Below, in pieces: positions 17,149-25,895 of a stretch of DNA of 64,000 nucleotides (positions are counted from its first letter, which is position 1; each line of letters starts with the position of its first letter). The notes below the pieces were generated by a model that was not told the origin of the DNA, did not search any database, and was given only the letters and a program-made list of their open reading frames with translations. Source of the stretch: an uncultured Clostridia bacterium (GTDB taxonomy: Bacteria; Bacillota; Clostridia; Christensenellales; UBA1242); NCBI GenBank assembly GCA_934756675.1, contig CAKVLG010000001.1:62001-126000 (forward strand). Reading direction: 5' to 3'. A program made the translations under genes and the position numbers.

Positions 17149-18381
17149 CTACTCCTTTATTTTTGGATTGATTATGTGGTCTTCTTTAATATTGAGCATC
17201 TTCATATGCTCATCACTAAGTATCACACCGCGTTGCAAAATGTTCCTACCAAACCTTCGACGCAAGTTCTCGACAGTTTCTTCTAGCGTTTCTTTTTTAT
17301 CTACCTTTTGCGACTCGCCAAAAGTCAACTGCTCACTTTCTACAAACTCACTAACAGCAAGCCCCAAACCACGCACCAAACTGCCGTTCCAATCAAAATG
17401 TTGTCTAAAAAGTTTCATTCCATATTTTGCAAACTCGCTACTAGACTTTGTCGGCGGGATCATTTTGCACATACGCGTCTTATATTCTAAATTATTGTAC
17501 ATAATCGTCAAACTTATACTTCTTGCCTTTTTAAAACCATAGTCCATCATGCGCGCAGCAATAGATTCTGCCAGCAATAACAACAGTGACTCAACTTCTT
17601 GTTCACTTTTAAGATCCTTGTAATAAGTAACGCTATTGCCGACCGATTTTATTTCCGCTTGGTCTTCGTATTTTCGAACTTCGCCATAGTCGTTGCCGCA
17701 AGCATAATCGTATATCATTTCACCAGGCTTACCAAGCTTTTTTATGATTATGTTTTTGTCATAGTTTGCCAGGTCGCCAATTGTTTTTATTGCTAGCATA
17801 TTTAGCTTTTCTTTTGTATGCTTGCCGACATACAAAAGGTCTTCGACTGGTAATGGCCAAACAAGCTCTTTGTAATTATCTTCACTAATAATGCTAACAG
17901 CATCTGGCTTTTTAAGGTCACTGCCAAGCTTGGCAAAAACCTTGTTAAAGCTAACACCTATCGAAACCGTTAGACCTACCTCTTTCTTTACGCGTATTCT
18001 GATTTCATTTGCAATTTTTTCTGCCTGATCATAGGATTTTGCAATACCAGTTAGGTCTATCCATGCTTCATCAATACCAAAAGACTCTACCCTGTCGGAA
18101 TATTCGGCATATATTTTTTTTACCACGCGAGAATACTTGAGATAAACGTCATGGCGTGCAAGAACACACTTTAGGTTGGGGCAAAGTTCACGCGCTTTAA
18201 ATAGCACCATGCCCGTTGTAACACCCGCCTTTTTTGCTATCATGTTTTTTGCAAGAACAATACCATGCCTGTCTTCTGTTCGGCCGCAAACAACCACAGG
18301 AAACCCCTCGAGTGTGGGGTCGAGCAAACATTCTACCGTTGCGTAGAAATTATTAAGGTCAGAATGCAGAATAATTCTCAT
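17149..18381 (-). CDS. dinB: DNA polymerase IV (Y family)
   Basis: 410 residues. A translesion polymerase with the palm motifs HSDLNNFYATVE at the N-terminus (aspartate intact) and SFGIDEAWIDLTG near residue 100 carrying the catalytic DE pair. The HhH thumb region and little-finger domain follow. The sequence SDLNNFYA rather than VDMDAFFA marks it as an atypical DinB subgroup common in Clostridia. There is no Shine-Dalgarno; TATAAT ends six bases before the ATG with TTGAAA at 17 bp, predicting a leaderless mRNA. No SOS box of the GAAC-N4-GTTC type was seen. Confidence 0.93.
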   Translation of the reverse strand: MRIILHSDLNNFYATVECLLDPTLEGFPVVVCGRTEDRHGIVLAKNMIAKKAGVTTGMVLFKARELCPNLKCVLARHDVYLKYSRVVKKIYAEYSDRVESFGIDEAWIDLTGIAKSYDQAEKIANEIRIRVKKEVGLTVSIGVSFNKVFAKLGSDLKKPDAVSIISEDNYKELVWPLPVEDLLYVGKHTKEKLNMLAIKTIGDLANYDKNIIIKKLGKPGEMIYDYACGNDYGEVRKYEDQAEIKSVGNSVTYYKDLKSEQEVESLLLLLAESIAARMMDYGFKKARSISLTIMYNNLEYKTRMCKMIPPTKSSSEFAKYGMKLFRQHFDWNGSLVRGLGLAVSEFVESEQLTFGESQKVDKKETLEETVENLRRRFGRNILQRGVILSDEHMKMLNIKEDHIINPKIKE

Positions 18382-18387
18382 GCATTT

Positions 18388-18416
18388 ATTATAGACATAA
18401 AGTGTTATTCTTTCAA
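18388..18416 (-). promoter_or_regulatory. Predicted leaderless promoter of dinB
   Basis: TTGAAA (18411-18416), 17 bp, TATAAT (18388-18393), then six bases to the ATG. Confidence 0.7.
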
Positions 18417-18454
18417 AATAATTTGTTAAAAAATTGAAAACTTGTTAAAAATGT

Positions 18455-18483
18455 TTTACCTAATACTTTTAATTTGTTATAAT
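18455..18483 (+). promoter_or_regulatory. Promoter of the methyltransferase gene
   Basis: TTTACC (18455-18460), 17 bp, TATAAT (18478-18483); GGAGG follows at 18494. Confidence 0.6.
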
Positions 18484-18505
18484 CAATGTATATGGAGGAC
18501 TCTAT

Positions 18506-19255
18506 ATGGAAAAATATAAAGCCAATTCTTTTGATAAAAATTATGCCATGGCGTGGAGCCAAAACGAAGGTGGTTTTTCTTCTCAAGTTGCAACAAACTT
18601 GTTGAGATTGCGTGAAAAAGGCAAAATCAATTTCAACTCTTGCCTAGATATTCTTTGCGGTACTGGTGAATTTATCAGATTGCTTAAGAAAAATGGCGTT
18701 ACTGTTGAAGCAACAGAAGTCGCTCAAAGTATGATTGACGTTGCAAAAGAAAACTTGCCAGATGTTAAGTTCCACTTAACTCCAAACACTCAAGACTTTA
18801 ACTTTAAAGGCAAATACGACCTTATCACTTGCAATCACGACTGCGTTAATCTTATGGAAAAGTTTGCTGATTGGAAAAGCTTTTTCGAAAACGCATATGC
18901 TCACCTTAATAAGGGTGGCACCTTAACATTTGACTTCTACACAAAAAAGAAGCTTCAAGATTGGGTTGAAGTAAGGCACGAAGAATCTGCTACCATGGAC
19001 TATATCAAAGATATAAAACCAGGTATGGACAACAAGTGTATTATGAAGGAAATTTATTTTATCAAAGAAAAAGGCGAATTATATAAAAAGACTTTCGATA
19101 TCTTAGTTGAATCATATTTTGAAAATGAAGAAATTTTTGCCGCACTTAAAGGTGCAAAATTTAAAGAAATTGTTGCAACAGATATCGAATTTAATCCACT
19201 TTCTGCAAGTGAACTTGAAAATAGAAACAGAATTCACATTTTAGCAAAAAAGTAA
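18506..19255 (+). CDS. Class I SAM-dependent methyltransferase
   Basis: 249 residues. The SAM-binding motif I is CLDILCGTGEFIRLL near residue 45; the acidic loop EATEVAQSMIDVAKENL and DLITCNHDCVNLM (motif post-I and IV) follow. It resembles small-molecule methyltransferases of the methyltransf_25/11 type. The substrate is unknown and no biosynthetic genes are nearby. GGAGG ribosome site, own promoter and terminator, so it is a monocistronic accessory gene on the less-used strand. Confidence 0.88.
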   Translation: MEKYKANSFDKNYAMAWSQNEGGFSSQVATNLLRLREKGKINFNSCLDILCGTGEFIRLLKKNGVTVEATEVAQSMIDVAKENLPDVKFHLTPNTQDFNFKGKYDLITCNHDCVNLMEKFADWKSFFENAYAHLNKGGTLTFDFYTKKKLQDWVEVRHEESATMDYIKDIKPGMDNKCIMKEIYFIKEKGELYKKTFDILVESYFENEEIFAALKGAKFKEIVATDIEFNPLSASELENRNRIHILAKK

Positions 19256-19267
19256 TATAAAAAAATT

Positions 19268-19293
19268 AAGCAGGGCTTATCCCCTGCTTTTTA
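19268..19293. terminator. Bidirectional terminator
   Basis: Stem AAGCAGGG/CCCTGCTT (19268-19275 and 19282-19289) with A and T flanks, between the convergent methyltransferase and the 175-residue membrane protein gene. Confidence 0.75.
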
Positions 19294-19818
19294 TTTACTC
19301 TTATTTTCTCTTTTTTCTTTAATTAAAATAAATGTCAACCCGCCACATGCAATTATCAAAATAGCGGTAAACACAGCCGCACCAACACTAACCGTATTTG
19401 CGTCAGCACGCATAACAAACATTGTGCCACCATCAACCCTGCAAGAAACATTTTTTATGTCTGTATATTCGACAAGTACTTCTTCTATTTCGAACTTAAC
19501 TTGTTGCATAGAGTCTTTTGGAATATTCACAAGTCCGCTTTGAACAGTTCTGACGTTTTCGCCGTTTTTATCTGCAATGTCGATATATAAAATAACTGTT
19601 CTTGCTCTTTTTGTTGTGTTTCGTATTGTTCCAACAAGAAGCACCATATCATCATCTTCTTTGCGTTCTATGTGCATTGCTTCCGAAATTACAACTTTGT
19701 CGCGGTCTTCGACGGGTTCAACACGCAAAACAACTTCAAAAGCAACAATCAAAACTAGCGACAATATAATTGTCACCAAACATAAACCAAACCACGGATT
19801 GTTTTTTGCTTCTTTCAT
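19291..19818 (-). CDS. Two-pass membrane protein with extracytoplasmic Ig-like domain, unknown
   Basis: 175 residues. A first transmembrane helix (about residues 10-30), an extracytoplasmic beta-rich domain (VLLVGTIRNTTKRARTVILYI is reminiscent of FxLYD/Ig-like folds), and a second helix (about 145-167) ending in a basic KEKRENKSK tail. No enzymatic motif. It begins 40 bp after the tRNA-Ser gene on the same strand and may be read through from the tRNA promoter. No Shine-Dalgarno is visible; a weak TAAGAT lies six bases before the ATG. Function unknown. Confidence 0.6.
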   Translation of the reverse strand: MKEAKNNPWFGLCLVTIILSLVLIVAFEVVLRVEPVEDRDKVVISEAMHIERKEDDDMVLLVGTIRNTTKRARTVILYIDIADKNGENVRTVQSGLVNIPKDSMQQVKFEIEEVLVEYTDIKNVSCRVDGGTMFVMRADANTVSVGAAVFTAILIIACGGLTFILIKEKRENKSK

Positions 19819-19857
19819 ATTTTTATCTTATCGTTCCAAAATCTTAATTGTTTAATC

Positions 19858-19946
19858 TGGCGGAGAGTGGCGGATTCGAACCGCCGGTTGCTTTTGGCAA
19901 CACACCCTTTCCAGGGGTGCACCTTAAACCGCTCGGACAACTCTCC
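19858..19946 (-). tRNA. tRNA-Ser (anticodon GGA), CCA encoded
   Basis: A class II tRNA with a 7-bp acceptor stem GGAGAGT/ACTCTCC, D-arm TCCGAGCGG, anticodon loop CTGGAAA (anticodon GGA, reading UCC/UCU), a long variable arm (TTGCCAAAAGCAA) and the T-loop GGTTCGAATCC. The 3' CCA is encoded in the genome (plus-strand TGG at 19858-19860). Confidence 0.95.
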
Positions 19947-19954
19947 CTTTGCCT

Positions 19955-19983
19955 AGTATATAAAAATTTTTATATTTTTGCAA
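19955..19983 (-). promoter_or_regulatory. Promoter of tRNA-Ser
   Basis: TTGCAA (19978-19983), 17 bp, TATACT (19955-19960), eight bases before the tRNA 5' end. Confidence 0.75.
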
Positions 19984-20010
19984 TAAATAATACAATTTTG
20001 TTTTGTTTTT

Positions 20011-20040
20011 AATCAAAAAGAGCTTTGCTGCTCTTTTCTT
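20011..20040 (-). terminator. Intrinsic terminator of the coiled-coil orphan gene
   Basis: Stem AAAAGAGC/GCTCTTTT (20016-20023 and 20030-20037) followed on the minus strand by a short T run. Confidence 0.6.
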
Positions 20041-21032
20041 TACATTTGTTCTTCATTAATATCGTGCAATTTCTTTTGCAATTCGTGCACCAAACCACGG
20101 TAAATACCAGTTGTTATAGACATAGTTTTCATTCTCGAATAACTTAACATTTCTGTAACTGGTGTGTACCAAGAAGCATTGTTTACGCTCCTTATTGCCA
20201 CATCACGAACTTCTGCGAACTTCGAAGAATCTTTCCACATAAATATTTCTTTTTTAAGTTGCGCCATGCGGAGCCTAAATGACTCGTTCTTTTCTTGTTC
20301 TTCTTGTGCACGCTTTTCAGTGCACTTCAACGCTTGAATCTCAAACTTCTCGCGTTGACGTTCTGTTAACCCGCGGAGCGCGTTAAGTGCATGCTTGTAA
20401 TAAATTTCTTCTGTTTTGCAATTACTCATCTTAACGTTAAGTAACTTTTCGATTGCATCTGGTGACTTTATCGGCTTGGTGTCGTCTTTTCTAAGTGGTT
20501 TAATCACAGTTTTTGGGAGCCCCTTAAAAAAATCTTCCACACGTGGATTATATTTTTCAATACGCTCGTCTTGTTCAATTAATAAATCGCCATTTTTCAC
20601 CAATAGTTTTCTTGTTTGTGATAAACGCGACTCGTGCAAACCTTTGTATCCAAGTTTTTTTAAATCTTTAACTTGTTGTTTTTTTTCTGCAATTATTTCT
20701 TTTTTAGCCTTAGACTTTTTGAGCAATTTTAATTCTAATTTTTGCTCTAATAATAGTTTCTTAAAATCTGATTTTTGCTCTTTCTCTCTTTTTGCATACA
20801 AGATTTTTAAAATTTTGTTGAGCTCAGCAATGTTGTTTTTATATTCGTCTGTTGGTTTAATTAAAAGATTGTCTAAATCGTACTCATTAATATGCGTTTT
20901 ATAACTACTTAGATATTCAAACAAAGATGTACTTCTTGCACACCTAATTAAAAAATGGTCGAGTCTGCCATCGTTATTCTTATAAAATTCACTTATTTCT
21001 TTTGTAACTATATTTTTCTTTTTAATAACCAT
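20040..21032 (-). CDS. Lysine-rich coiled-coil protein, unknown
   Basis: 330 residues, not recognised. Very basic and mostly helical, with a predicted coiled coil at about residues 85-135 (runs such as KKLLLEQKLELKLLKKSK and KKEIIAEKKQQVKDLKKLG). A second charged helix lies near 240-265 (RAQEEQEKNESFRLRMAQLKK). No signal peptide, membrane helix or catalytic motif. It is monocistronic: promoter TTGTGT-17-TACAAT ends ten bases before the ATG and no Shine-Dalgarno is present, so the leader would be about three bases. Probably a lineage-restricted protein; a nucleic-acid or ribosome-binding role would fit the charge but is speculation. Confidence 0.6.
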   Translation of the reverse strand: MVIKKKNIVTKEISEFYKNNDGRLDHFLIRCARSTSLFEYLSSYKTHINEYDLDNLLIKPTDEYKNNIAELNKILKILYAKREKEQKSDFKKLLLEQKLELKLLKKSKAKKEIIAEKKQQVKDLKKLGYKGLHESRLSQTRKLLVKNGDLLIEQDERIEKYNPRVEDFFKGLPKTVIKPLRKDDTKPIKSPDAIEKLLNVKMSNCKTEEIYYKHALNALRGLTERQREKFEIQALKCTEKRAQEEQEKNESFRLRMAQLKKEIFMWKDSSKFAEVRDVAIRSVNNASWYTPVTEMLSYSRMKTMSITTGIYRGLVHELQKKLHDINEEQM

Positions 21033-21042
21033 CGCGAAGATT

Positions 21043-21071
21043 ATTGTATCACATTTGCATTAAAAACACAA
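21043..21071 (-). promoter_or_regulatory. Promoter of the coiled-coil orphan gene
   Basis: TTGTGT (21066-21071), 17 bp, TACAAT (21043-21048), ten bases before the ATG. Confidence 0.55.
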
Positions 21072-21082
21072 TACGCAGGCAT

Positions 21083-21112
21083 AAAAAAAATGGAGCTATG
21101 CCCCATTTTTAT
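21083..21112 (-). terminator. Intrinsic terminator of ndk
   Basis: Stem ATGGGGC/GCTCCAT (one wobble pair) with a T-rich tail on the minus strand directly after the ndk stop. Confidence 0.7.
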
Positions 21113-21115
21113 TTG

Positions 21116-21520
21116 TTATTCACCAAAAAATCTTTTGATTTCAATCTCAGCAGATTCGGCAGAGTCTGATGCATGAACAATATTTTCGCCGTTTTCAAAT
21201 GTAGAATAATCTGCTCTTATTGTTCCTGGCATTGCTTGGCAAGAATCTGTTGCACCAACAATTTGTCTAATGCCTGCAACAGCATTAAATCCTTCGACAA
21301 TCATAGCAACAACATTGCCACGAGTCATAAATGCTTCAATCCTTGGGAAGAAAGGTTTTTCTACAAGGTGTGCATAGTGCTCTCTAACAATTTTGCTATC
21401 AAGTTTCATCATTTTTAGTGCGGTGATTTTGTAACCTTTTTGTTCAATTCTTTTTATTACTTCGCCAATGAGCCCTTTCTCTACCCCATCTGGCTTAACC
21501 ATTACATATGTTCTTTCCAT
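21116..21520 (-). CDS. ndk: Nucleoside diphosphate kinase
   Basis: 134 residues from MERTYVMVKPDGV, with AAGGAGA before the ATG; a longer frame upstream was rejected. It transfers the gamma phosphate between nucleoside triphosphates through a phosphohistidine. The N-terminal YVMVKPDGVEKGLIG, the GATDSCQAMPGTIRADY loop and the active-site NIVHASDSAESAE (histidine intact) are all present. Normal length. Promoter TTGCAA-18-TACTAT lies upstream and a terminator downstream, so it is monocistronic. Confidence 0.96.
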   Translation of the reverse strand: MERTYVMVKPDGVEKGLIGEVIKRIEQKGYKITALKMMKLDSKIVREHYAHLVEKPFFPRIEAFMTRGNVVAMIVEGFNAVAGIRQIVGATDSCQAMPGTIRADYSTFENGENIVHASDSAESAEIEIKRFFGE

Positions 21521-21539
21521 AAGTTTTCTCCTTGAAATA

Positions 21540-21569
21540 ATAGTAACACAAACTAACAAAGTTTTGCAA
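21540..21569 (-). promoter_or_regulatory. Promoter of ndk
   Basis: TTGCAA (21564-21569), 18 bp, TACTAT (21540-21545). Confidence 0.5.
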
Positions 21570-21612
21570 ATATAAAAAGCCCCTAAAGGCAAACTCTTTT
21601 GGAACTAGCAGA

Positions 21613-21647
21613 ATAAAAAAGAAAGAAACAAATCATTTTTCTTTCTT
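21613..21647 (-). terminator. Terminator of the S51 peptidase-like gene
   Basis: 10-bp AT-rich stem AAGAAAGAAA/TTTCTTTCTT with a T run on the minus strand. Confidence 0.55.
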
Positions 21648-21705
21648 AACATAATTTAAACTATATTGCTTTCTTATAATAACACTATATTTTGTTGTTT
21701 CAAAA

Positions 21706-22371
21706 CTAATTAATTTCATCAACATTTCCAATTTTGATGATGTCATTGTTTTGTCTATTAACAATAACACAAGAATTGTTATCTATTGTCAAAATCTTTA
21801 AGTTTTTCATTTGAGCTAATCTAGTCAATTCTTTTAAATAACTTTTATTTTTTTGAGAATGTACATCGACAATGTAGTTCCCTTTAATTAAACCGAAACC
21901 ATTATAATAAGATGAACAGTCATAAAAATTGTTAACCTTAGGAATTTGATATAACTCAAATTGCAAAACACTACCGGCACTTTCACCAATTATGTTGCCA
22001 TTATAGTTTGTAAAAAATTCCAAAACCCCAAGTCTAATTGCTAAAGTCATGAACATTTCTGGATTTCCACCAGGTATAAACACGTAATTGTTTTTATCTA
22101 AAATATCTTTAACTTCATCTTTTTTGACTAAATATGGATTAATAATTTTTATATTTTCTCTATCAAAACCTAATAAACCCAATTGTGAAAAATATTTCTC
22201 AAAATGCTTCCCACCGGCACAAAAGAAATCATTTTTTACATCGTCCAAATCTGATTCACTTGCAAAAATCCAAGGGAAAACTGCGATTTTATCATTTTTC
22301 AAATACTGCCTACAAATTTTTAAATTTGAATCACTAACATCGCTAATTTTACTAAATAAAAAGCTATACAT
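21706..22371 (-). CDS. Peptidase S51-like (dipeptidase E family) protein
   Basis: 221 residues. The nucleophile elbow GESAGS near residue 130 and VFIPGGNPEMF near 97 match the S51 family (aspartyl dipeptidase/cyanophycinase-like serine peptidases). DVHSQKN near 170 could supply the histidine. The gene is visibly more AT-rich than its neighbours and has its own promoter (TTGATA-16-TATAAT), a GAGGT ribosome site and a terminator, so it may be a later acquisition. The substrate is unknown. Confidence 0.75.
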   Translation of the reverse strand: MYSFLFSKISDVSDSNLKICRQYLKNDKIAVFPWIFASESDLDDVKNDFFCAGGKHFEKYFSQLGLLGFDRENIKIINPYLVKKDEVKDILDKNNYVFIPGGNPEMFMTLAIRLGVLEFFTNYNGNIIGESAGSVLQFELYQIPKVNNFYDCSSYYNGFGLIKGNYIVDVHSQKNKSYLKELTRLAQMKNLKILTIDNNSCVIVNRQNNDIIKIGNVDEIN

Positions 22372-22394
22372 ACAAATTACCTCTAACCGTATTT

Positions 22395-22422
22395 ATTATA
22401 ACACATTGCAATCATATATCAA
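22395..22422 (-). promoter_or_regulatory. Promoter of the S51 peptidase-like gene
   Basis: TTGATA (22417-22422), 16 bp, TATAAT (22395-22400). The remaining DNA to about 22545 is AT-rich with nothing recognisable. Confidence 0.6.
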
Positions 22423-22549
22423 AATAATAGAAATATGTTATTAGAAAAACATTCACGGAAACTTTTACATCAACTAAATATGGAAAAATTAAAATATCAA
22501 TAAAAGATAAGAATTTAACTTTATTATCTAATTTACACAAGGCATAGAA

Positions 22550-22588
22550 AAAGAGCATACTCTAGGAAACACCTAAAATATGCTCTTT
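22550..22588 (-). terminator. Terminator after the DUF378 gene
   Basis: 10-bp stem AAAGAGCATA/TATGCTCTTT (22550-22559 and 22579-22588) with an inner AGG/CCT pairing; T residues on both sides allow it to act in both directions. Confidence 0.65.
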
Positions 22589-22626
22589 ATTTCTTAGAAA
22601 ATACTGCTAGTTTCAAATAACACTGA

Positions 22627-22875
22627 CTAAGAGTTTTTTATTTTTTCTGTTTTTTTGAAAGGTATGTTTTCTTCTCTAAATAATCTAGTTCTTCTTATGC
22701 ATAATTGAACGAGCATCCAAATGCCAGCAAGGCCGACAATTGTATAGATAATTCTTGCAAAGACAGATGCTCCAAATATCCATGTAACTAAATTAAAAGA
22801 AAATACGCCAACTAAAAACCAGTTTAAGCAACCAACAATCATAATGCTGAGTGCCACGATATTTGCTATTACCAT
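22627..22875 (-). CDS. DUF378-family small membrane protein
   Basis: 82 residues with two membrane helices. The pattern IVALSIMIVGCLNWFLVGVF, then SVFARIIYTIVGLAGIW, is the DUF378 signature (inner-membrane protein of unknown function, often 60-80 residues). A basic tail with KKTEKIKN follows. AAGGAG ribosome site. It is separated from secG by the secG terminator, so it probably has its own transcript. Confidence 0.85.
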   Translation of the reverse strand: MVIANIVALSIMIVGCLNWFLVGVFSFNLVTWIFGASVFARIIYTIVGLAGIWMLVQLCIRRTRLFREENIPFKKTEKIKNS

Positions 22876-22939
22876 ACATTCTTCTCCTTGTTATTAGTAT
22901 GGCTCTTTTATCTAAAAATATTCGCTAAAAATTTTACAC

Positions 22940-22966
22940 AAAAAAAATAGACCAAATGGTCTATTA
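22940..22966 (-). terminator. Terminator of the pgk-secG operon
   Basis: Stem AATAGACC/GGTCTATT (22946-22953 and 22958-22965) followed by TTTTTTT on the minus strand; it overlaps the secG stop codon. Confidence 0.8.
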
Positions 22967-23272
22967 AACTGCTGGATAAATTGTGTTAAGGATTAAGAAG
23001 ATTACACACAAAACAACAAGAATAGAAGCTGCCCAAACAGTTAATTTTTTAATCTTACCTTGAAGCGAGCTACCCTTGTTTTTGTTATAGAATGTATCCA
23101 TTTGGCCAGTGATTGCATCTACACCATTTTCATTACCTTTTTGCATTAAAACAGCAATGATCATGAAGATGGATAAAAGGCTAATAACAACACAAAGAAC
23201 TATCTTTATGATTGGAAATGAATTGGCAATCCAAGGAGCAACAGCTTCGTCACTACAAATTAAATTATACAT
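22964..23272 (-). CDS. secG: Preprotein translocase subunit SecG
   Basis: 102 residues. SecG assists the SecYEG channel. Two membrane helices flank the conserved cytoplasmic loop IAVLMQKGNENGVDAITGQ, followed by FYNKNKGSSLQGKIKKLT. The 20-residue N-terminal extension before the first helix makes it longer than the usual 75-80. GGAGG ribosome site. It ends the glycolytic operon, as in many Clostridia. Confidence 0.92.
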   Translation of the reverse strand: MYNLICSDEAVAPWIANSFPIIKIVLCVVISLLSIFMIIAVLMQKGNENGVDAITGQMDTFYNKNKGSSLQGKIKKLTVWAASILVVLCVIFLILNTIYPAV

Positions 23273-23328
23273 AATATCCTCCGAAAAGTAGATTGATTAT
23301 ATCATACGCCTAATTAATTTTCAAGCAA

Positions 23329-23553
23329 TTATGACAAGAAATATAAGATTAATAATACAATAGCCGCGATAAAAAAGAGAATAATAATCATTTTGCCGAA
23401 ACTTTTGCTGATTGTGTACTTTTTATTTGTTGCGCCATCAAGCACCATCATAAAAAGAAACAAGACAAACAATGCAACATAGAGAACAGTCAAACTTTTC
23501 TCTTTTTGTGTTTGTGTTAACAATAATTGCATCGTTTGTAACAAATTTATCAC
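23329..23553 (-). CDS. Small two-pass membrane protein, unknown
   Basis: 74 residues starting with GTG at 23553 behind AGAGGA. Two hydrophobic helices (about residues 20-38 and 55-73) are joined by a basic loop (ATNKKYTISKSFGK). It lies between gpmI and secG in the same operon. No family recognised; the position suggests a membrane or secretion-related accessory protein, but this is inference. Confidence 0.6.
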   Translation of the reverse strand: MINLLQTMQLLLTQTQKEKSLTVLYVALFVLFLFMMVLDGATNKKYTISKSFGKMIIILFFIAAIVLLILYFLS

Positions 23554-23602
23554 ACTATTTTCCTCTCTTGTATTCTATCACACGCACAAAATTCTGTCAA
23601 TA

Positions 23603-25132
23603 TTAAAAGAGTGGCTTGCCAGTCATTTCGGCAGGAATTTTCTCGCCCATCATCTTTAAAAGTGTTGGTGCAATATCAATAAGCGAACCGTCTAAGTCTT
23701 TTCTGCCATTTAAAAATCTTTCGCCAATCAATACTACTGGAACTTTTGCTTTTGTATGTGTTGTGCATGGTGAACCGTCTGGATATTCCATTATATCGGC
23801 ATTACCATGGTCTGCTGTTAAAATTATTTCACCATTCTTGCTAAGCAACTTTTTAACAACCTTTTCTACGCAATCATTAACAACTTTTATTGCAATTCTT
23901 GTTGCTTGTTTGTTGCCAGAATGGCCAACCATATCTGGATTTGCAAAGTTGATAACAATGCAATCGTACTCATCTTTATCAATTGCTTCAACAGCTTTTT
24001 CGGCAATTTCATATGCTCCCATCTCTGGTTTTACATCATATTTAGGAAGTTTTGTAGAATTTATCAAAATTCTATCTTCATTTGGGAATGGTTCTATTCT
24101 GCTAGCATTAAATGCAAAAGTAATGTATGCAAACTTTTCCGTTTCTGCTATCTTTAATTGTTTGTAACCGCGATTACTCAAAACTTCTGACAAAATGTTA
24201 TTTATCTCCACATTTGGAAACGCAACAATTGTACCTTTTAAGTTTTCGTCATAGTTGGTCATTGTGACAAGAGTTAAGTGAAGTTTCTTTGAATATTCAA
24301 TGTCTGAATAGTCAGAAAGAACTCTGGCAAGTTGCCTTTCCCTATCTGCGCGGTAGTTATAGATAATTACACTATCGTATGGATTAATAACACCAACAGG
24401 TTTACCACCAGCAACTTTTATTATAGGTTTAATAAATTCGTCAGTTTCACCGTTTGCATAGGCACTGTCGATACCCTTTTTTAGGTCTTCGAACTCAAAA
24501 CCTTTGCCATTTACCATACAATCATATGCTTTTTCAACGCGGTCCCAATTGTTATCGCGATCCAAGGCATACATTCTGCCAATAACATCAACAATTTCAC
24601 CAGTGTGGAACTTGTCTATTTGTTGCTGAACTATATCAAAATATTTTTTTGCACTTTTTATTGGTGCATCTCTGCCGTCTGCAAAAAAGTGGATATACAC
24701 TTTCTTTATTTTGTGTTTTGCCGCCATTTCAATAAGTTTTAACAAATGGTCAATATGGCTATGCACACCACCATCACTAGGTATGCCAAGCAAGTGCAAA
24801 GCTCTGCCTTCGATTTTTGCATTGTCAAAAGCTTGCATAATTGCTGGGTTTGTGTCAAACGAACCATCTTCTATCGAATTATTAATTCTTACAAGTGGCT
24901 GATAGTTAATTCTGCCTGTACCAATTGTTAAGTGTCCAATGTCGCTTGTACCAGTTTGCCCCATTGGAAGCCCAACATATTTTTCAGACGCATATATTAG
25001 CCCTGAAGTATAATTTTCTCTAAGTTCTCTTATGTAAGGAGTATTTTCTGGCAAAATTCCACTAACTTCCAAGTTGGTTGGCTCGCCAAAACCGTCCATA
25101 ATAATTATTGCACGTGGTTTATTTGTTTTCAT
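23603..25132 (-). CDS. gpmI: 2,3-bisphosphoglycerate-independent phosphoglycerate mutase
   Basis: iPGM, 509 residues, interconverts 3- and 2-phosphoglycerate with two Mn ions. The phosphoserine region TGTSDIGHLTIGTGR near residue 62 has the catalytic serine although it departs from the usual GNSEVGHLNIGAGR. HSHIDHL, FADGRDA, and the metal-binding TADHGNADIMEY near 440 are present. AAGGAG ribosome site, two bases from tpiA. Part of pgk-tpiA-gpmI. Confidence 0.95.
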   Translation of the reverse strand: MKTNKPRAIIIMDGFGEPTNLEVSGILPENTPYIRELRENYTSGLIYASEKYVGLPMGQTGTSDIGHLTIGTGRINYQPLVRINNSIEDGSFDTNPAIMQAFDNAKIEGRALHLLGIPSDGGVHSHIDHLLKLIEMAAKHKIKKVYIHFFADGRDAPIKSAKKYFDIVQQQIDKFHTGEIVDVIGRMYALDRDNNWDRVEKAYDCMVNGKGFEFEDLKKGIDSAYANGETDEFIKPIIKVAGGKPVGVINPYDSVIIYNYRADRERQLARVLSDYSDIEYSKKLHLTLVTMTNYDENLKGTIVAFPNVEINNILSEVLSNRGYKQLKIAETEKFAYITFAFNASRIEPFPNEDRILINSTKLPKYDVKPEMGAYEIAEKAVEAIDKDEYDCIVINFANPDMVGHSGNKQATRIAIKVVNDCVEKVVKKLLSKNGEIILTADHGNADIMEYPDGSPCTTHTKAKVPVVLIGERFLNGRKDLDGSLIDIAPTLLKMMGEKIPAEMTGKPLF

Positions 25133-25134
25133 CT

Positions 25135-25860
<726 letters not shown>

Positions 25861-25895
25861 TTTCCCCTCACAAAAAAGAAAGCGAAATTCTTCGC

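Noticed and set aside
6349..18420. SOS control of uvrC and dinB
   Set aside because: No GAAC-N4-GTTC-type LexA box was found in either upstream region.
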